Assembly (NCBI RefSeq): GCF_036588685.1
Contig: NC_086380.1
Coordinates: forward strand, 32,816,474-32,880,473
Reading direction: 5' to 3'
Length of the DNA: 64,000 bases
Origin: Mytilus trossulus
Taxonomy: Eukaryota > Mollusca > Bivalvia > Mytilida > Mytilidae
Positions 36,985-50,204 of this stretch are shown here, piece after piece; position 1 is the stretch's first letter; every line of letters begins with the position of its first letter. Made by a program: the position numbers and the translations under genes. Below the pieces are notes generated by a model. That model searched no databases and had not been told where the DNA came from. It worked only from the letters and a program-made list of their open reading frames with translations.

Positions 36985-39617
36985 AAAGGAAAACTTAATA
37001 CTGTTACCAAAATAGGAAAACTAAATACTGTTACCAAAATAGGAAAACTTAATACTATTACCAAAATAGAAAAACTTAATACTGTTATCAAAATAGGAAA
37101 ACTTAATACTGTTACCAAAGTAGAAAAACTTAATACTGTTACCAAAATAGGAAAACTTAATTCTGTTACCAAAATAGGAAAACTTAATTCTGTTACCAAA
37201 ATAGGAAAACTTAATACTGTTACCAAAGTAGAAAAACTTAATACTGTTACCAAAATAGGAAAACTTAATTCTGTTACCAAAATAGGAAAACTTAATACTG
37301 TTACCAAAATAGGAAAACTTAATACTGTTACCAAAATAGGAAAACTTAATTCTGTTACCAAAATAGGAAAACTTAATACTGTTACCAAAATAGGAAAACT
37401 TAATACTGTTACCAAAGTAGAAAAACTTAATACTGTTACCAAAATAGGAAAACTTAATTCTGTTACCAAAATAGGAAAACTTAATACTGTTACCAAAATA
37501 GGAAAACTTAATACTGTTACCAAAATAGGAAAACTTAATACTGTAACCAAAATAGGAAAACTTAATACTGTTACCAAAATAGGAAAACTTAATACTGTTA
37601 CCAAAGTAGAAAAACTTAATACTGTTACCAAAATAGGAAAACTTAATTCTGTTACCAAAATAGGAAAACTTAATACTGTTACCAAAATAGGAAAACTTAA
37701 TACTGTTACCAAAGTAGAAAAACTTAATACTGTTACCAAAATAGGAAAACTTAATTCTGTTACCAAAATAGGAAAACTTAATACTGTTACCAAAATAGGA
37801 AAACTTAATACTGTTACCAAAGTAGAAAAACTTAATACTGTTACCAAAATAGGAAAACTTAATTCTGTTACCAAAATAGGAAAACTTAATACTGTAACAG
37901 TTACCAAAATAAGAAAACTTAATACTGTTACCAAAGAAGAAAACTTAATACTGTTACTAAAGTTAGAAAACTTAATACTGTTACCAAAATAAGAAAACTT
38001 AATACTGCTACCAAAATAGGAAAACTTAATACTGTTACCAAAGAAGAAAACTAAATACTGTTACCAAAATAAAAAAACTTAATACTGTTACCAAAATAAC
38101 AAAACTTAATACTGTTACCAAAATAAGAAAACTTAATACTGTTACCAAAGAAGAAAACTTAATATTCTTACCAAAATAGGAAAACTTAATACTATTACCA
38201 AAATAGAAAAACTTAATACTGTTATCAAAATAGGAAAACTTAATACTGTTACCAAAGTAGAAAAACTTAATACTGTTACCAAAATAGGAAAACTTAATTC
38301 TGTTACCAAAATAGGAAAACTTAATTCTGTTACCAAAATAGGAAAACTTTATACTGTTACCAAAGTAGAAAAACTTAATACTGTTACCAAAATAGGAAAA
38401 CTTAATTCTGTTACCAAAATAGGAAAACTTAATACTGTTACCAAAATAGGAAAACTTAATACTGTTACCAAAATAGGAAAACTTAATTCTGTTACCAAAA
38501 TAGGAAAACTTAATACTGTTACCAAAATAGGAAAACTTAATACTGTAACCAAAGTAGAAAAACTTAATACTGTTACCAAAATAGGAAAACTTAATTCTGT
38601 TACCAAAATAGGAAAACTTAATACTGTTACCAAAATAGGAAAACTTAATACTGTTACCAAAATAGGAAAACTTAATACTGTAACCAAAATAGGAAAACTT
38701 AATACTGTTACCAAAATAGGAAAACTTAATACTGTTACCAAAGTAGAAAAACTTAATACTGTTACCAAAATAGGAAAACTTAATTCTGTTACCAAAATAG
38801 GAAAACTTAATACTGTTACCAAAATAGGAAAACTTAATACTGTTACCAAAGTAGAAAAACTTAATACTGTTACCAAAATAGGAAAACTTAATTCTGTTAC
38901 CAAAATAGGAAAACTTAATACTGTTACCAAAATAGGAAAACTTAATACTGTTACCAAAGTAGAAAAACTTAATACTGTTACCAAAATAGGAAAACTTAAT
39001 TCTGTTACCAAAATAGGAAAACTTAATACTGTTACCAAAATAGGAAAACTTAATACTGTTACCAAAGTAGAAAAACTTAATACTGTTACCAAAATAGGAA
39101 AACTTAATTCTGTTACCAAAATAGGAAAACTTAATACTGTTACCAAAATAAGAAAACTTAATACTGTTACCAAAGAAGAAAACTTAATACTGTTACTAAA
39201 GTTAGAAAACTTAATACTGTTACCAAAATAAGAAAACTTAATACTGCTACCAAAATAGGAAAACTTAATACTGTTACCAAAGAAGAAAACTAAATACTGT
39301 TACCAAAATAAAAAAAACTTAATACTGTTACCAAAATAAGAAAACTTAATACTGTTACCAAAATAAGAAAACTTAATACTGTTACCAAAGAAGAAAACTT
39401 AATATTCTTACCAAAATAGGAAAAAGTAGGAAAACTTAATACTGTTACCAAAATAGGAAAACTTAATACTGTTACCAAAATAGGAAAACTTAATACTGTT
39501 ACCAAAATAGAAAAAACTTAATACGGTTACCAAAAAAGGAAAACTTAATACGATTACCAAAATAGGAAAACTTAATACTGTTACCAAAATAGGAAAATGT
39601 AATACTGTTACCAAAAT
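36985..39617. repeat. 27-bp satellite, array part 2, with higher-order structure
   Basis: Close to 97 units. Three main variants (AATACTGTT with AAAATAGG, AATTCTGTT, and AAAGTAGAAAA) follow each other in a four-unit, 108-bp order. A longer block of irregular units (CAAAGAAGAAAACTAAATAC) recurs at 38,042 and 39,281, and another marker (AATACTATTACCAAAATAG) at 37,051 and 38,188, so a unit of roughly 1.1-1.25 kb has duplicated. Long minus-strand open frames (VTVLSFPIL repeats) follow from the period of 27. Confidence 0.92.
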
Positions 39618-40082
39618 ATAACTGTCTCTTTTGTGTTAGTCTTCTTAGTTGAACGATGGACAGTCATCGGGCTGAATCCTTTCTTACTACCCGATTGGTA
39701 GAAATTACTGACTCTTAAAAAGTTAACGTCTATTGATTTCTTGGGGCAGTTTGAAAACTAGTAAATGTTCTTTCATCATAACCAGAGTGTCGTGTTTTAA
39801 CATTATTTTTTTTTAGTATTTAAAGTTGCATCGTGATCAATCATGCATACTCTGTACATGTATATTCAGGGCATTATTCTATAAAAGACGAACTCGTTAT
39901 GTATAAAAGCACACTCGTGTTCATTACTCATTTTATCCAGTTGTTCGTTGTTTTTAATGTCTAAAGTAAATGTAGTTGATACGTATACCTGAATCTAGAG
40001 AATCTAGAGACACTCCGCAAATGCTGTGTTTTCTTGGTTATACATTATGATACTTAAGTAGCAATCATTTTAAACACCAATT

Positions 40083-40115
40083 GGGGGGGGGGGGGGGGGG
40101 GGGGTGGAGGGGTAA
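40083..40115 (+). repeat. Poly-G tract
   Basis: A run of 22 G, then TGGAGGGG. It could form a G-quadruplex and is also a likely site of sequencing-length error. Confidence 0.85.
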
Positions 40116-40632
40116 CTGCGTCTGATTATGTTTTAGTTTTTCAACGCTATCAATCGACTTATATTTTCAAACTTTTACACTGTAAATTATGGTGGAATCC
40201 GGATTCAGAAAATTTTAATGCTTTTTCTTTATAGTAATATAATCCGAAGGTAACCACTTCATAAAAAAAAGAAAATAACTAAATCAATTACTTAGTAATT
40301 TCGATTAATATTAATATAGCTATTCTAAATATTAATGCAAGATAGCAGAACGTGAAGAATTTTAGACGAGGGGATAATGATTATAAAAAAACTACTCTCG
40401 AATTATAAAAGCAATTATTTGTGCATGATCCCTTATATGATTTAAAGGAGATGTGAATTATATATGAATTTATATGCGAGTAATCCAATTAGTCGACACA
40501 CAAAACTCCTTACTCCCAAATTTCCAAATGTTTTTGACGTGTGTGCTAGCTCTGTGTCCTACTTTAAAAGGAATAGCAAAAGTCAGATAACAGATTGTTC
40601 AATATACGTTAAAAGAATAATTTTTAAAAGAA

Positions 40633-40878
40633 GTGAGAAATATTTTGAAGACTAATTTTGTGTTCTTTATTGTTTTAATTTCAAACTTTTCAATAACTCC
40701 TTTAAATGCAAAAGCTACACCCGGAATGGCAAAGAAAAATGAAAGATTAATGCATGTGATTCCAAACAAAAAAGAGATAGGAATTTGCAAAGTTAGTTTG
40801 TTTTATTATTTTTGTAATTCAAAACAATGCTATGCTGCATTAAAACATTTTCAAATATCATCATGTAAACAATGCTGA
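40633..40878 (+). CDS. Candidate small secreted peptide ORF (unrecognised)
   Basis: An 81-codon frame starts MRNILKTNFVFFIVLISNFS, which reads as a signal peptide with a plausible cut after NAKA. The rest is basic with five cysteines, ending ISSCKQC. A possible donor (AAA before GTTAGT) after GIC could mean only a first exon is seen. I recognise no family, and the AT-rich context can yield such a frame by chance. Function is unknown. Confidence 0.2.
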   Translation: MRNILKTNFVFFIVLISNFSITPLNAKATPGMAKKNERLMHVIPNKKEIGICKVSLFYYFCNSKQCYAALKHFQISSCKQC

Positions 40879-41437
40879 GAGGTGATGCGGATAAGAATCC
40901 TCTAGATTTTCCATAGACTTTAATGCAAATTAATTTAATTAATATATATATCGTTACCAGTTGAATATAGTAATTTTACTCTTTTAATATTGTTAAAGAC
41001 ACTATAGAATATCTCAATTTTGATTTTTAACATACTATTAGCTATGGTTAAAATAAATCGGCAATATAAATAATCAGTAATCACCTTAAAATAGACGAAA
41101 AGTCTAGAGAAAACCTGGTAGCATCACCCCCTGGAAAATGTAAATGCCAGGATGTCCGGATCTGAGAATTAGACAGCTAGCTTTTTAGAAAAGCTATTAC
41201 TTTTAGTATTGTGACCATTTATTATGCAGCTTTTATATTTATAGACACTCGATACATAAAATTGAAAAAATATTTAGTAGACTTTTCAGTGCACTTGTCG
41301 TATACATGCATATATATGTATAATTGTGCGCGTTTGTGTATGTCACTGTGTGTGTTTGAAACCAATTGATCGGATTAATGAATGCCAACGTTTTAAAAAG
41401 AGTTCACGCACACAAAAGTGCATACATACAATTACTG

Positions 41438-42530
41438 TATACTATGGAACGCCGGAACTGTCTTATAGTGTAAATATTTAATGTGTTTTGTCGCTTTGCC
41501 GTTACGTCCTGTCATTTCTTTTTTATGTTATGTGCAGATGCCTTTATATCCTGACACGGCATCTCTGTGTTATGTCATATTAGTAATTTGTTTGGTCAAA
41601 CAATTGTATGATATGTCATTGCTAAACTTTGTTGTGTAAAATATGCATTACATTATGCTGTAACTACTATATATTCTGCGAATACTTCGGAACTTTATGA
41701 TCAAACACCTTTACATTCTCTCATATTTTATCTATGTTGTGTCTTTTCTTCTTTTACGTAAGTCAGTTAATAATTTTGTCCTGTCTCAAATGTTATTGAT
41801 ATGTCAAATGTTCTAGACGTTTTGTTTTGATTCACCTTTGTTCTGTGTAAATATCATGATATTATAGTCTTGTGGCGTTATGTTGCGTTTATACATATGT
41901 ATCTCCAGTGAAAAACATAATACAGCATGGTATAATTCATATTCGTTTTGCCGTACAGTTGATACTCTCTGTGAGCATTCATTACGTCATGTGCAAATGC
42001 CTTTTACATTATGTGTAAACAACTAATACGTTTTGTGCAAACCTCGTTTACCTTATGTGCATACATCGTTCACCCTATGTGCACACATCGTTTAACTTAT
42101 GTGCAAACACCTATTACGTTATGTGCAAATACCTATTAAGTTATGTATAAAAACTACATCATTATGTGCAAATACTATTACTTTATGTGCAAATACCATG
42201 GAAGTTATGTACAAATGCCCATTACATATGTCCAAACATCTATTACGTTATGTGCAAACACCTATTACGTTATGTCCAAACACCTATTACGTTATGTCCA
42301 AACACCTATTACGTTATGTCCAAACACCTATTACGTTCTGGTAAACGCTTTTATGACACAGATTTTTATTATTTTGCTCCACTTTAAAAGTGTGCATTAT
42401 GCATCCATGCTGTTGTTGTCTCTTTGACACATTCCCCATTTCTATACTTAATTTTATTTCAAAATTTGTTCACTTTACTTGTGAAAAATGTTAACAAATA
42501 TACAGACACGACTTTAAATTTCTTAGAGGT
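41438..42530 (+). repeat. Left arm of a large inverted pair, with 22-bp tandem repeat
   Basis: From GTATACTATGGAACGCC to about 42,530 this segment matches 50,205-51,475 in reverse complement, with insertions in each. Its centre (41,985-42,345) is a 22-bp tandem array with unit core CCTATTACGTTATGTCC and AAACA. It contains no exon; the small frames here are products of the array. A short GTTGTCTCTTTGACAC fragment interrupts it near 42,410. Confidence 0.75.
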
Positions 42531-43823
42531 GCAACTGAAAGGAACAAAACGATATAAAATAGAAGATGTGGTACGAATGACAATGTGACAACTCTACACA
42601 AGAGACCAGGATGATGTGTTATTACCCTCCCAGTATGGTTTTCATATGTACTAGAATAATGCTACAAATGTAATGATGTCTCCCAAGATTCACGTAGCAG
42701 CTAAGGAATCCTGCAAAATGTTTAAGATTTTATTTTCGTTCATTTCCTTTAACAGTTGTGAATATTATTCTGAATAACCTTCCTAAGACTTATTATTTCC
42801 TCCGTCCCTGACAAGGCGTGTTGAAAAGATGGATGTCCTGAAAAGGGGTGGTCAGGTGACCCGCCCCTCTTATCTGACAATTTTTTTTTTAAACTCAAGG
42901 GATGTTGAAAATATTTGATCCAATTTGGGATCAGGCAGGAAGACGGGTGTAACAAAAAGCTGCATTTTCTCTTAAAAAAAAAAACTATTTTTTTTTCATA
43001 TTAAAAACTGCCTTATCCTGTAATCCACAAAAAATGACGCATACACATATTATTCTGGATGAAAGGGTTATCAGCCTTTTTTCACCTTCACTGGCCATAC
43101 TCGAAATTTAATCCCGCAACTTGAAACTCCAGATAATGACTTTCATTTATCCGTATTTTGGTCCAGTAACTTTTGTAACTAATCGTGTCATCAAGAACGA
43201 TACAAAAAAAAACATCATCTAGTAAATTGTTATTGTTTTCTTCTATTCTTTGTTTTATAAGTGATGTGTATATAGTTTCTTTTGTTGTCTATAAGAATGA
43301 ATACATAATTTCGTTGCTAAAATGGTCATCATAACATAATTTTCCCTTTGAATTTCAGAAAATACTGACTATCTATAAAAAAAAAAAGATGTGGTATGCA
43401 TGCCAATGAGAAAATTCTCCACGAAAGACCAAACTGACAAAGAAATAAATAACAATAGATCCTCTTATGGCCTTTAACAAAAACCCATACCGCAAAGTCA
43501 GCTAATCTAAAAAAAATTAACCCATTTAGTTTTTTTCACCAGTTTAAAAAAAAATTGTTACAGTTAAGTAATTCGCTTTTATCCTGCTAATAGCTAGTTG
43601 TTGTATACAAATAACAGGTAAACAACATTTTTTTGCTTTGTTAACTTTGTACAAATACAAATAAATTTTCCTCTTACCCGCTTGCATGTTGATCAATCGA
43701 TAAAGGATTTCTTTCTGGTATTAGTATTTTGAGGTTTTCTTCGAATCCGCGTTTCAATAGTTGTAAAAAATCAGAGACAATGGTTAAGATTTAACAACTT
43801 ATTCTCAAATACCTGTAAATTAA

Positions 43824-43972
43824 GAAATAATTCATGGGGGCTTGAATATATCGTGATTTTACCACGGGTTGGCCCTTTATGACAAATATTTTACCCCTGA
43901 GCGATAGCGAGGGGTAAAATATCGGCATAAAGGGTAAACTCTAGATATATTCAAGCCCCCATGAATTATTTC
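43824..43972. mobile_element. 149-bp foldback (hairpin) element
   Basis: Arms open with GAAATAATTCATGGGGGC and are perfectly complementary for 29 bp, then imperfect through TTTACCCCT and AGGGGTAAAAT near the centre. A non-autonomous foldback transposon is the likely origin. Confidence 0.65.
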
Positions 43973-44962
43973 GATTCTGATAGGACACATACGGCAATTC
44001 TTTTGGATCGAAGCGCTCTAGGTGTAGGCAAATATTTGCCGTTCCCATAAATAAACGCACTAATAAACTAGCGTAAAAGAACGGAGCAAACTGCATTAGT
44101 GACATGCTTAACCTAATTAAAATAATGTATTTAGACAGTTTTGGATGAATTTGAATGATAATTTATTTATATGTCTTATATGATGTACAATAAAGGGTTT
44201 TTGCCACATTTTAGCATCATTTGTGTATGTTTCCTTGTGATGATTTTCGGATTCACAAGCGTGTATTTTCCCGTAAAATGCTTACATTCTAACGTCATTG
44301 TTCTATGACGTCGGGTATCTCATTCATAAAAAAGCATATGACGTGGGAGTACAATCGGAACAGCACTGGCAATATATTCATATTTTACCACGGGTGTGTA
44401 CTCAAAGCGTTTGAAGGACGTCATGTTAGAATTGTAAACAATATGTGTTCATTGTCATAAATAAAAAAATGTATTAGTTCTCGCTGCGAAACAGGAGGAA
44501 ATTCGGCAAGCCTCGCTTTTCGTTCTGTTTACATATGCTCGTACAAATAAATTTTACGTTTACCGACAAAGTACATTTATAATCAATACATTATTCCACA
44601 GTTGTGGATATGAATATATTTTTTGTTCAATATTTCAACGAATATCGTCGTATAAATTAGAAACATAAACTTATTTTCCGAACAGAGAGTCATAAATTCA
44701 ATGAATATTATTACTGGATATACGGTATAAACGGTAAGCTTCGATGCGTTTAGTTATGAACGCGAATGATTCGATAAACATGATAAATATAGCCAAAAAC
44801 ACAATTAAGCCAAATGTTCATAAAAGGAATTTGCTAGCCTGCACATCATTATTCTGACAAATCTTATTTTAAAAAATAAAAGATTTCATACAAATACATT
44901 CTATTGGATCTAAATGTGATCAATCTAAAATATGTTTTGACAGTTACCGTTAAATATTGCCA

Positions 44963-45657
44963 TTTTTGTCAAGCCTTCGACTTTAGTCGAAAAAGCGAGA
45001 CATAGCGATTCTACATTCCGTCGTCGTTGGTGTCGTCATCGTCGTCGGTGGCGGCGTCCACAAATATTCACTCTGTGGTTAAAGTTCTTGAAATGGTAAT
45101 AACTTTCTTAAACTATACTGGATTTCTACCAAACTTGGACAGAAGCTTGTTTATGATCATAAGCTACATGTAGTATCCAGAATTAAAATTTGTAAAAAAT
45201 AAAATTTCATTTTTCCGTATTTTACTTAAAAATGAACTAAGATTTTCTGCCAGAAAATATTACATTCACTATGTGAAACAACATATTCATTCTGTGGTTA
45301 TAATGTTATATTTTTAGAATTATAATAACTTTCTTATACTCTTTTGGATGTGTACCAAACTTGGATAGAAGCTGGTTTGTGATCAAAAGCTAGTATCTAG
45401 AAGGAAATTTTGTTCAGATTTTGTACCTGTGTTTTACTTATGAATGGACTTCCAGTCTGAAGTTCATTTTTTTTAAAACATTTATTAGATTCATAAACTA
45501 GCCTGTATTTTTAAAAAACCTGGACAGAAGCTTCTTACAATCAAAGATCGTATCAAAAGGAGTATTTTTATAGACTTTTTCCCTCATTTTTGTTGAGCCT
45601 GCGATTAACAGTAAAAGTAGTCGAGAAACTGGGTTCAGCTGAACCCTTACGAATTTT
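44963..45657 (-). mobile_element. Second copy of the core-repeat element
   Basis: Inverted relative to 36,299-36,984. It has the same ends: TTTTTGTCAAGCC with the hairpin TTCGACTAAAGTCGAA (minus strand), and GGGTTCAGCTGAACCC near the other end. Three diverged core units contain GACAGAAGCTT or GATAGAAGCTG. The palindrome differs from copy 1 at two paired positions yet stays perfect. Confidence 0.7.
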
Positions 45658-47179
45658 TAAATATATCGGTCCCCCTTTTCTCGGCTACTGTTAAAGCGAG
45701 AAGATTTTTATTATAAATGGCTAGCGAGGCATGAAGTTCATGTGATTCAATCCAAATTATCCTCTAAGTGCGGAAACAATCTTGAATTGGTGCAATCTTG
45801 TTCGCCTTGAAATCGACGTAACATATTTAGAATTCTTTAAACAAAAATCACCAATATAACGAAAAGAAAACTGTGACAGACTTAAACACGAAAAGGAAGG
45901 CTAAAAGTCTTCTGTAATTGTCATGCTACTGATTAGAAATTTAAAAAAAGTTCACTTGTCATGATTTGTATTATTGGAATTTCGGAACCCACTTGTTCAT
46001 CCGTTTAAAGCACCATGAAACAATTGCCAGCTAACTCCTAGTTTCAAAAATCTTTAAATGTGCAGTATGTCATTGATACGATTTAAGTTCTTAAAATGAA
46101 TCAAAATAATATAAGGACAATAAGACATTTGTAAAAAATATAAAACCCTTGCTATGTTTTATTACCATTTGAGAACATCTTTATGTTAAAGATATGAATC
46201 AAAGTACTGAAATACTGAACATCGGATGACCGCAAGTTCTTGTGGACGGTCACAAGCACTTGTCTCAGAAAACAAAATTACATCTCGTTACCTGAAAGTG
46301 ACGTTAAAGTACAGACATTTTTTTTTCTGTGCGTGGATGATAAATTCACCCTCATCGTAGAAGTGTAACAAATTAGTAAACTCTGTTTTTTTTTTTGTTA
46401 TACACTATTTTGATATTTGTAAATTACAGTTACATGTATATATAATTTTCATCCATTTGTATATCATTCTATTGCACTATATTAATTATAGTGCTGTGCA
46501 AGTGCATGGTGGACACCCTTCTGTAATATTTCGATTTTTCTAATAGATTGCATTTGAGTGGGCATTCATATTTTCCAGCAAAACATGCAATGTCCCACGC
46601 AGAGAGAGGGAGCAAAGACAGATAACTCTACATGGGATATCGCAAACGTTCTTGAAATATTCCTCCGCATGCGGTAACACACTTTTCTGTACGTGTATAT
46701 AAATATTAAAGATGTTACTTTATTTATGTTTCTAACGAGTTAAACGAAATTTTCGTATTTTTAATTTATGTTAAACAAAAAACCTATTTGTTTTTTCTCT
46801 TTTTGATTTCTCAATCAATAACCAGTGGCGGAACCAGAATTTTTGAAAATGATGGAGCTGAGTTAGTTGGTTCTATAAGCAGTTTGATAAAGAGGGGGCT
46901 CGGGACTCAGTTTTGCTAAAACTCCCTGCTTATTAAAAAAAATAGTCAAGATAAGAGGTGGCGAGAAAATATCTTCGTCCTCAGTCAATATAATCTAAAT
47001 AGACGCATATATAATGTGTTGACCTTGTCAAAAGTCTTTTTAATAAAATTCATAAATGTAATTTGGCGCCTTCCAAACCCATATGTTATAATTATGTATG
47101 CAAGATATGGCGACCTATGAAATTACCCGCTTGGTGCAGATGGAAAAGAACATTACATAAATAAGGCCGTTAGTGTTCT

Positions 47180-47350
47180 CGTTTGAATTGTTTTACATAT
47201 TCTTTTCGGGGCCTTTTATTGTTGACGATGTTGTATGGGCTTTGCTCAATGTGGAAGGCCGTACGGTGACCTAAAATTGTAAATTCCTTTGTCATTTTGG
47301 TCTCTTGTGGAAAGTAGTCTCATGGGCAGTCATACCACGTCTTCTTTTTT
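47180..47350 (+). repeat. Dispersed repeat tail (GGCCGTACGGTGACC family)
   Basis: Contains CGTTTGAATTGTTTTACAT, GGGGCCTTTTATTG, GCCGTACGGTGACCTA and TCTCTTGTGGAAAGTAG. It matches 48,030-48,215. Confidence 0.6.
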
Positions 47351-47864
47351 TTTTATATCAACTTATTTTCCGTTTACATTTTCCGTAAAGAAATGAGGTT
47401 GCATTTTGTTTTTTACATGTAGCTTTTTTTGCTTCGAATAACAGTACAGAGCTTTTAGTTTCAGTCGATATACACGCCACCCTGAAATAATTACTTTTCA
47501 CATATAAATTATGTTTGGTTGCTTCATGATGTGGCAGAAATTCAGCACCAACTATTCGCTTAAATGAGATAAATATTTACAGACTGTCTTCTTCTGAGGA
47601 CATCAAATGCCGGAAAATTAACTGTGTGTATGACATTTCAGATCAAATGTTATTAATTCATGGTCGTTTTATGATGCATAAAATACTCACTGAAATTAAA
47701 AATATATAATATCAATCATTAATACGTTTTTACTTGCATTGCTAATCTGCAATATGTAGACGTTACGAGCGATGCTCGTGCCTATAAGCGTAACATACGT
47801 TATAGCTAAAATCTGACGTTTTTCATGGTTAAGACGCTACAAAAATACTTCTAGAATAAGTAAA

Positions 47865-48215
47865 GTTAGTAAGGGGAGGGTTGGGATCCCGCTAACATGT
47901 TTAACCCTGACACACTATGTATTTATGTGCCTGTCCCTAGTCCATGTAGACAGGAGCCCGTAATTCAGTGGTTGTCGGTTGTTTATGTGTTACATAATTG
48001 TATTTCGTTCCTTTTAAATAAAATACGGCTCTTAGTTTTCCCGTTTGAATTGTTTTACATTGTCATTGCGGGGCCTTTTATAGCTAACTATGCAGCATGG
48101 GCTTTACTCATTGTTGACGTCCGTACGGTGACCTATAATTGTTAATGTCTGTGTTATTTAGGTCTCTTGTGGAGAGTTAATTGTCTCATTGGCAATCATA
48201 CCACATCTTCTGCGG
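47865..48215 (+). repeat. Dispersed repeat, longer copy
   Basis: Begins like the 14.87 kb family (GGGGAGGGTTGGGATCCC, AACATGTTTAACCCTGAC), then runs into GTCCGTACGGTGACCTATAA and CTCATTGGCAATCATACCAC. An inverted tail of the same kind is at 58,370-58,500. The open frame here belongs to the repeat. Confidence 0.6.
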
Positions 48216-50204
48216 GACCCCAAATTACGGCTTCAGTTGTTCTCGACAATTGTCGGTATGGAAGCTTTATACTTCAAATGGAATTATTTATCTAGTCTTT
48301 GTAAGTACCAAACAAATAGTTTTCACAAGAATAACATGACAGATACGTAACTGTCAAATAAGCATCATTCAAAGAAGAAGAAAAACTTGAAAGAGACTTT
48401 AAATATTAGGAACGATTTAAAAGATATTGTGTCCCGATCTATACTCCCGGTTCGGCGCTTACAATACAGTAACTTAGTGTCGTTCAAATGTTTTCCGCAA
48501 TATTTAAAAAAATCTACCGCAGATTGTATTATTTCGTTCCCTCGAAAAAAAAATGTCTTCTCGAAAAAGCCCGCGGCTGCGTCCTAATGTCCCTTTCACG
48601 AAGTTCGAAGAATAATTTCGAATAAAAATCTCATATTCGTGTTGAAAACTAATGTCGGTTTAGTAACATTAAAAAAACAATTTCGTGACTTATACTGAAC
48701 CGATAATATAAAGTGATAATACATGAATTATCCGGCAAACTTTCTACTCCGTCTAATGTCCAACGAATTTGTCTTAAAGTTCTCTAATGTAATTCAACAT
48801 GTTACCCGGTTTAGTGTGTTTCTGACAAGTGTAAGTTTTTTCTTAGTTTTTACAGGAATATATTTGCATCGTTTCAAAGAAACATTGGGAGCATCATCCG
48901 AAACATTCTTCGTACGTAAATTTTAAAGAAGACTCTTAAGTGCTATAAGATAGAAATGCAAAAAAAAATGCTCGTACAATTACGCACCCAAGTTTTACTC
49001 GTTTAAACTTGCAAGTGCTGCACTTCATTTAAAATTTGCGAGTAAAAATAAAACATTCAATCTGTTCCGGGTTGAGGGCAACACTTATCAATATCATACA
49101 ATGATAAAAATAATCAGAAAAATCAGTAACATATAGATAAATCAAAGCGTAGTTTAAAAAGTATCTCTCTATATATGTAGAACAATATATGCACCGACAA
49201 TCGACTAAGTTGTGCGCTTGTTCTGTGTGTTTTTATGGCACTGTGTTTTTTGTTGCTTTGGCTATTCAAAACGACGTCAGGTTGCCGCCGTAAGAAATTT
49301 AATGCGTGCAACATCTAGTCACCAATTTTCAAATATTGTTTTTTTTCGGAAAGTACGAATGCCATGGAGATAAATATAGATTTTTTTAAAATATTAGAAA
49401 AATAACATGTCTATATAAGACTCTGATTGTCGACTATAAAGTGCAAAACTAATCATCGTTTTCGTTTATTTCGACTGGACGCAACGTTTTTGTAAAAGAT
49501 AAACCCGTGACATTTTATTCACCAAATTAAAAAAATGTAGGATCTTTTTTGTTTTTTAGTTTGATCGATTTTGCCTTTGAAATTAATTAATTACAAAAAA
49601 AAAGCATTAAACTAGCTACTAGTATACCATTTTCTCACCTGATGACATCATTTATCCGTATTTTTTAACTGTTTTCGTTAAGTAGTTTCGAAAATGGAGA
49701 TGGGACACTATGAAACTTTGCAGATTTGCATGCCGTAACAGAGTAAGACGCCATTAGCCGTAAACAAAATATATCATAGTGGGTTGTCATTTCATGGCAA
49801 TTCGCGGCAACAAACAAAATAGTAAAAATCGGCGAGAAAAAGTTGAAAAGAAGGCTTATTCTTCAGTTTTCGTCATCAAATATTACCCGGGACAGCACAT
49901 TATTTTTCCAGAATCAAATGCATAACAACACCAAGAAATGCGTTTTATCATGTTTTAATGGACATAATTGGAAAAGGACATTTATATCCAGCACAATGAT
50001 ATCTTCGTTTACTTAAAATACGTTTTTTCTGCACCTGCAGCGCATTTTTATTCACAAAACATACAAAAACGTAAACGGTACGAACATCGCGCGTAACGTC
50101 GTACGATTTGTTTGCTTAAAATGTTCTTGTACAATGTTTTCAAAAATGCAATAAATGTATTTTATGACTTTTATCAATTTAGGCACACCTCCAGAGAGAC
50201 ACAT

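Noticed and set aside
36792..39173. Long minus-strand open frames (380 and 274 codons) of VTVLSFPIL repeats as a repetitive protein
   Set aside because: A 27-bp satellite without a stop in one frame opens that frame automatically. The frame runs straight into unrelated element sequence, and there is no promoter or exon structure.
41985..42345. CRISPR-like array
   Set aside because: Units of 22 bp follow each other directly with no unique spacers, and the sequence is eukaryotic.
47897..48145. 82-codon plus-strand frame as a gene
   Set aside because: It lies in a dispersed repeat whose blocks recur at 47.2 and 14.9 kb.
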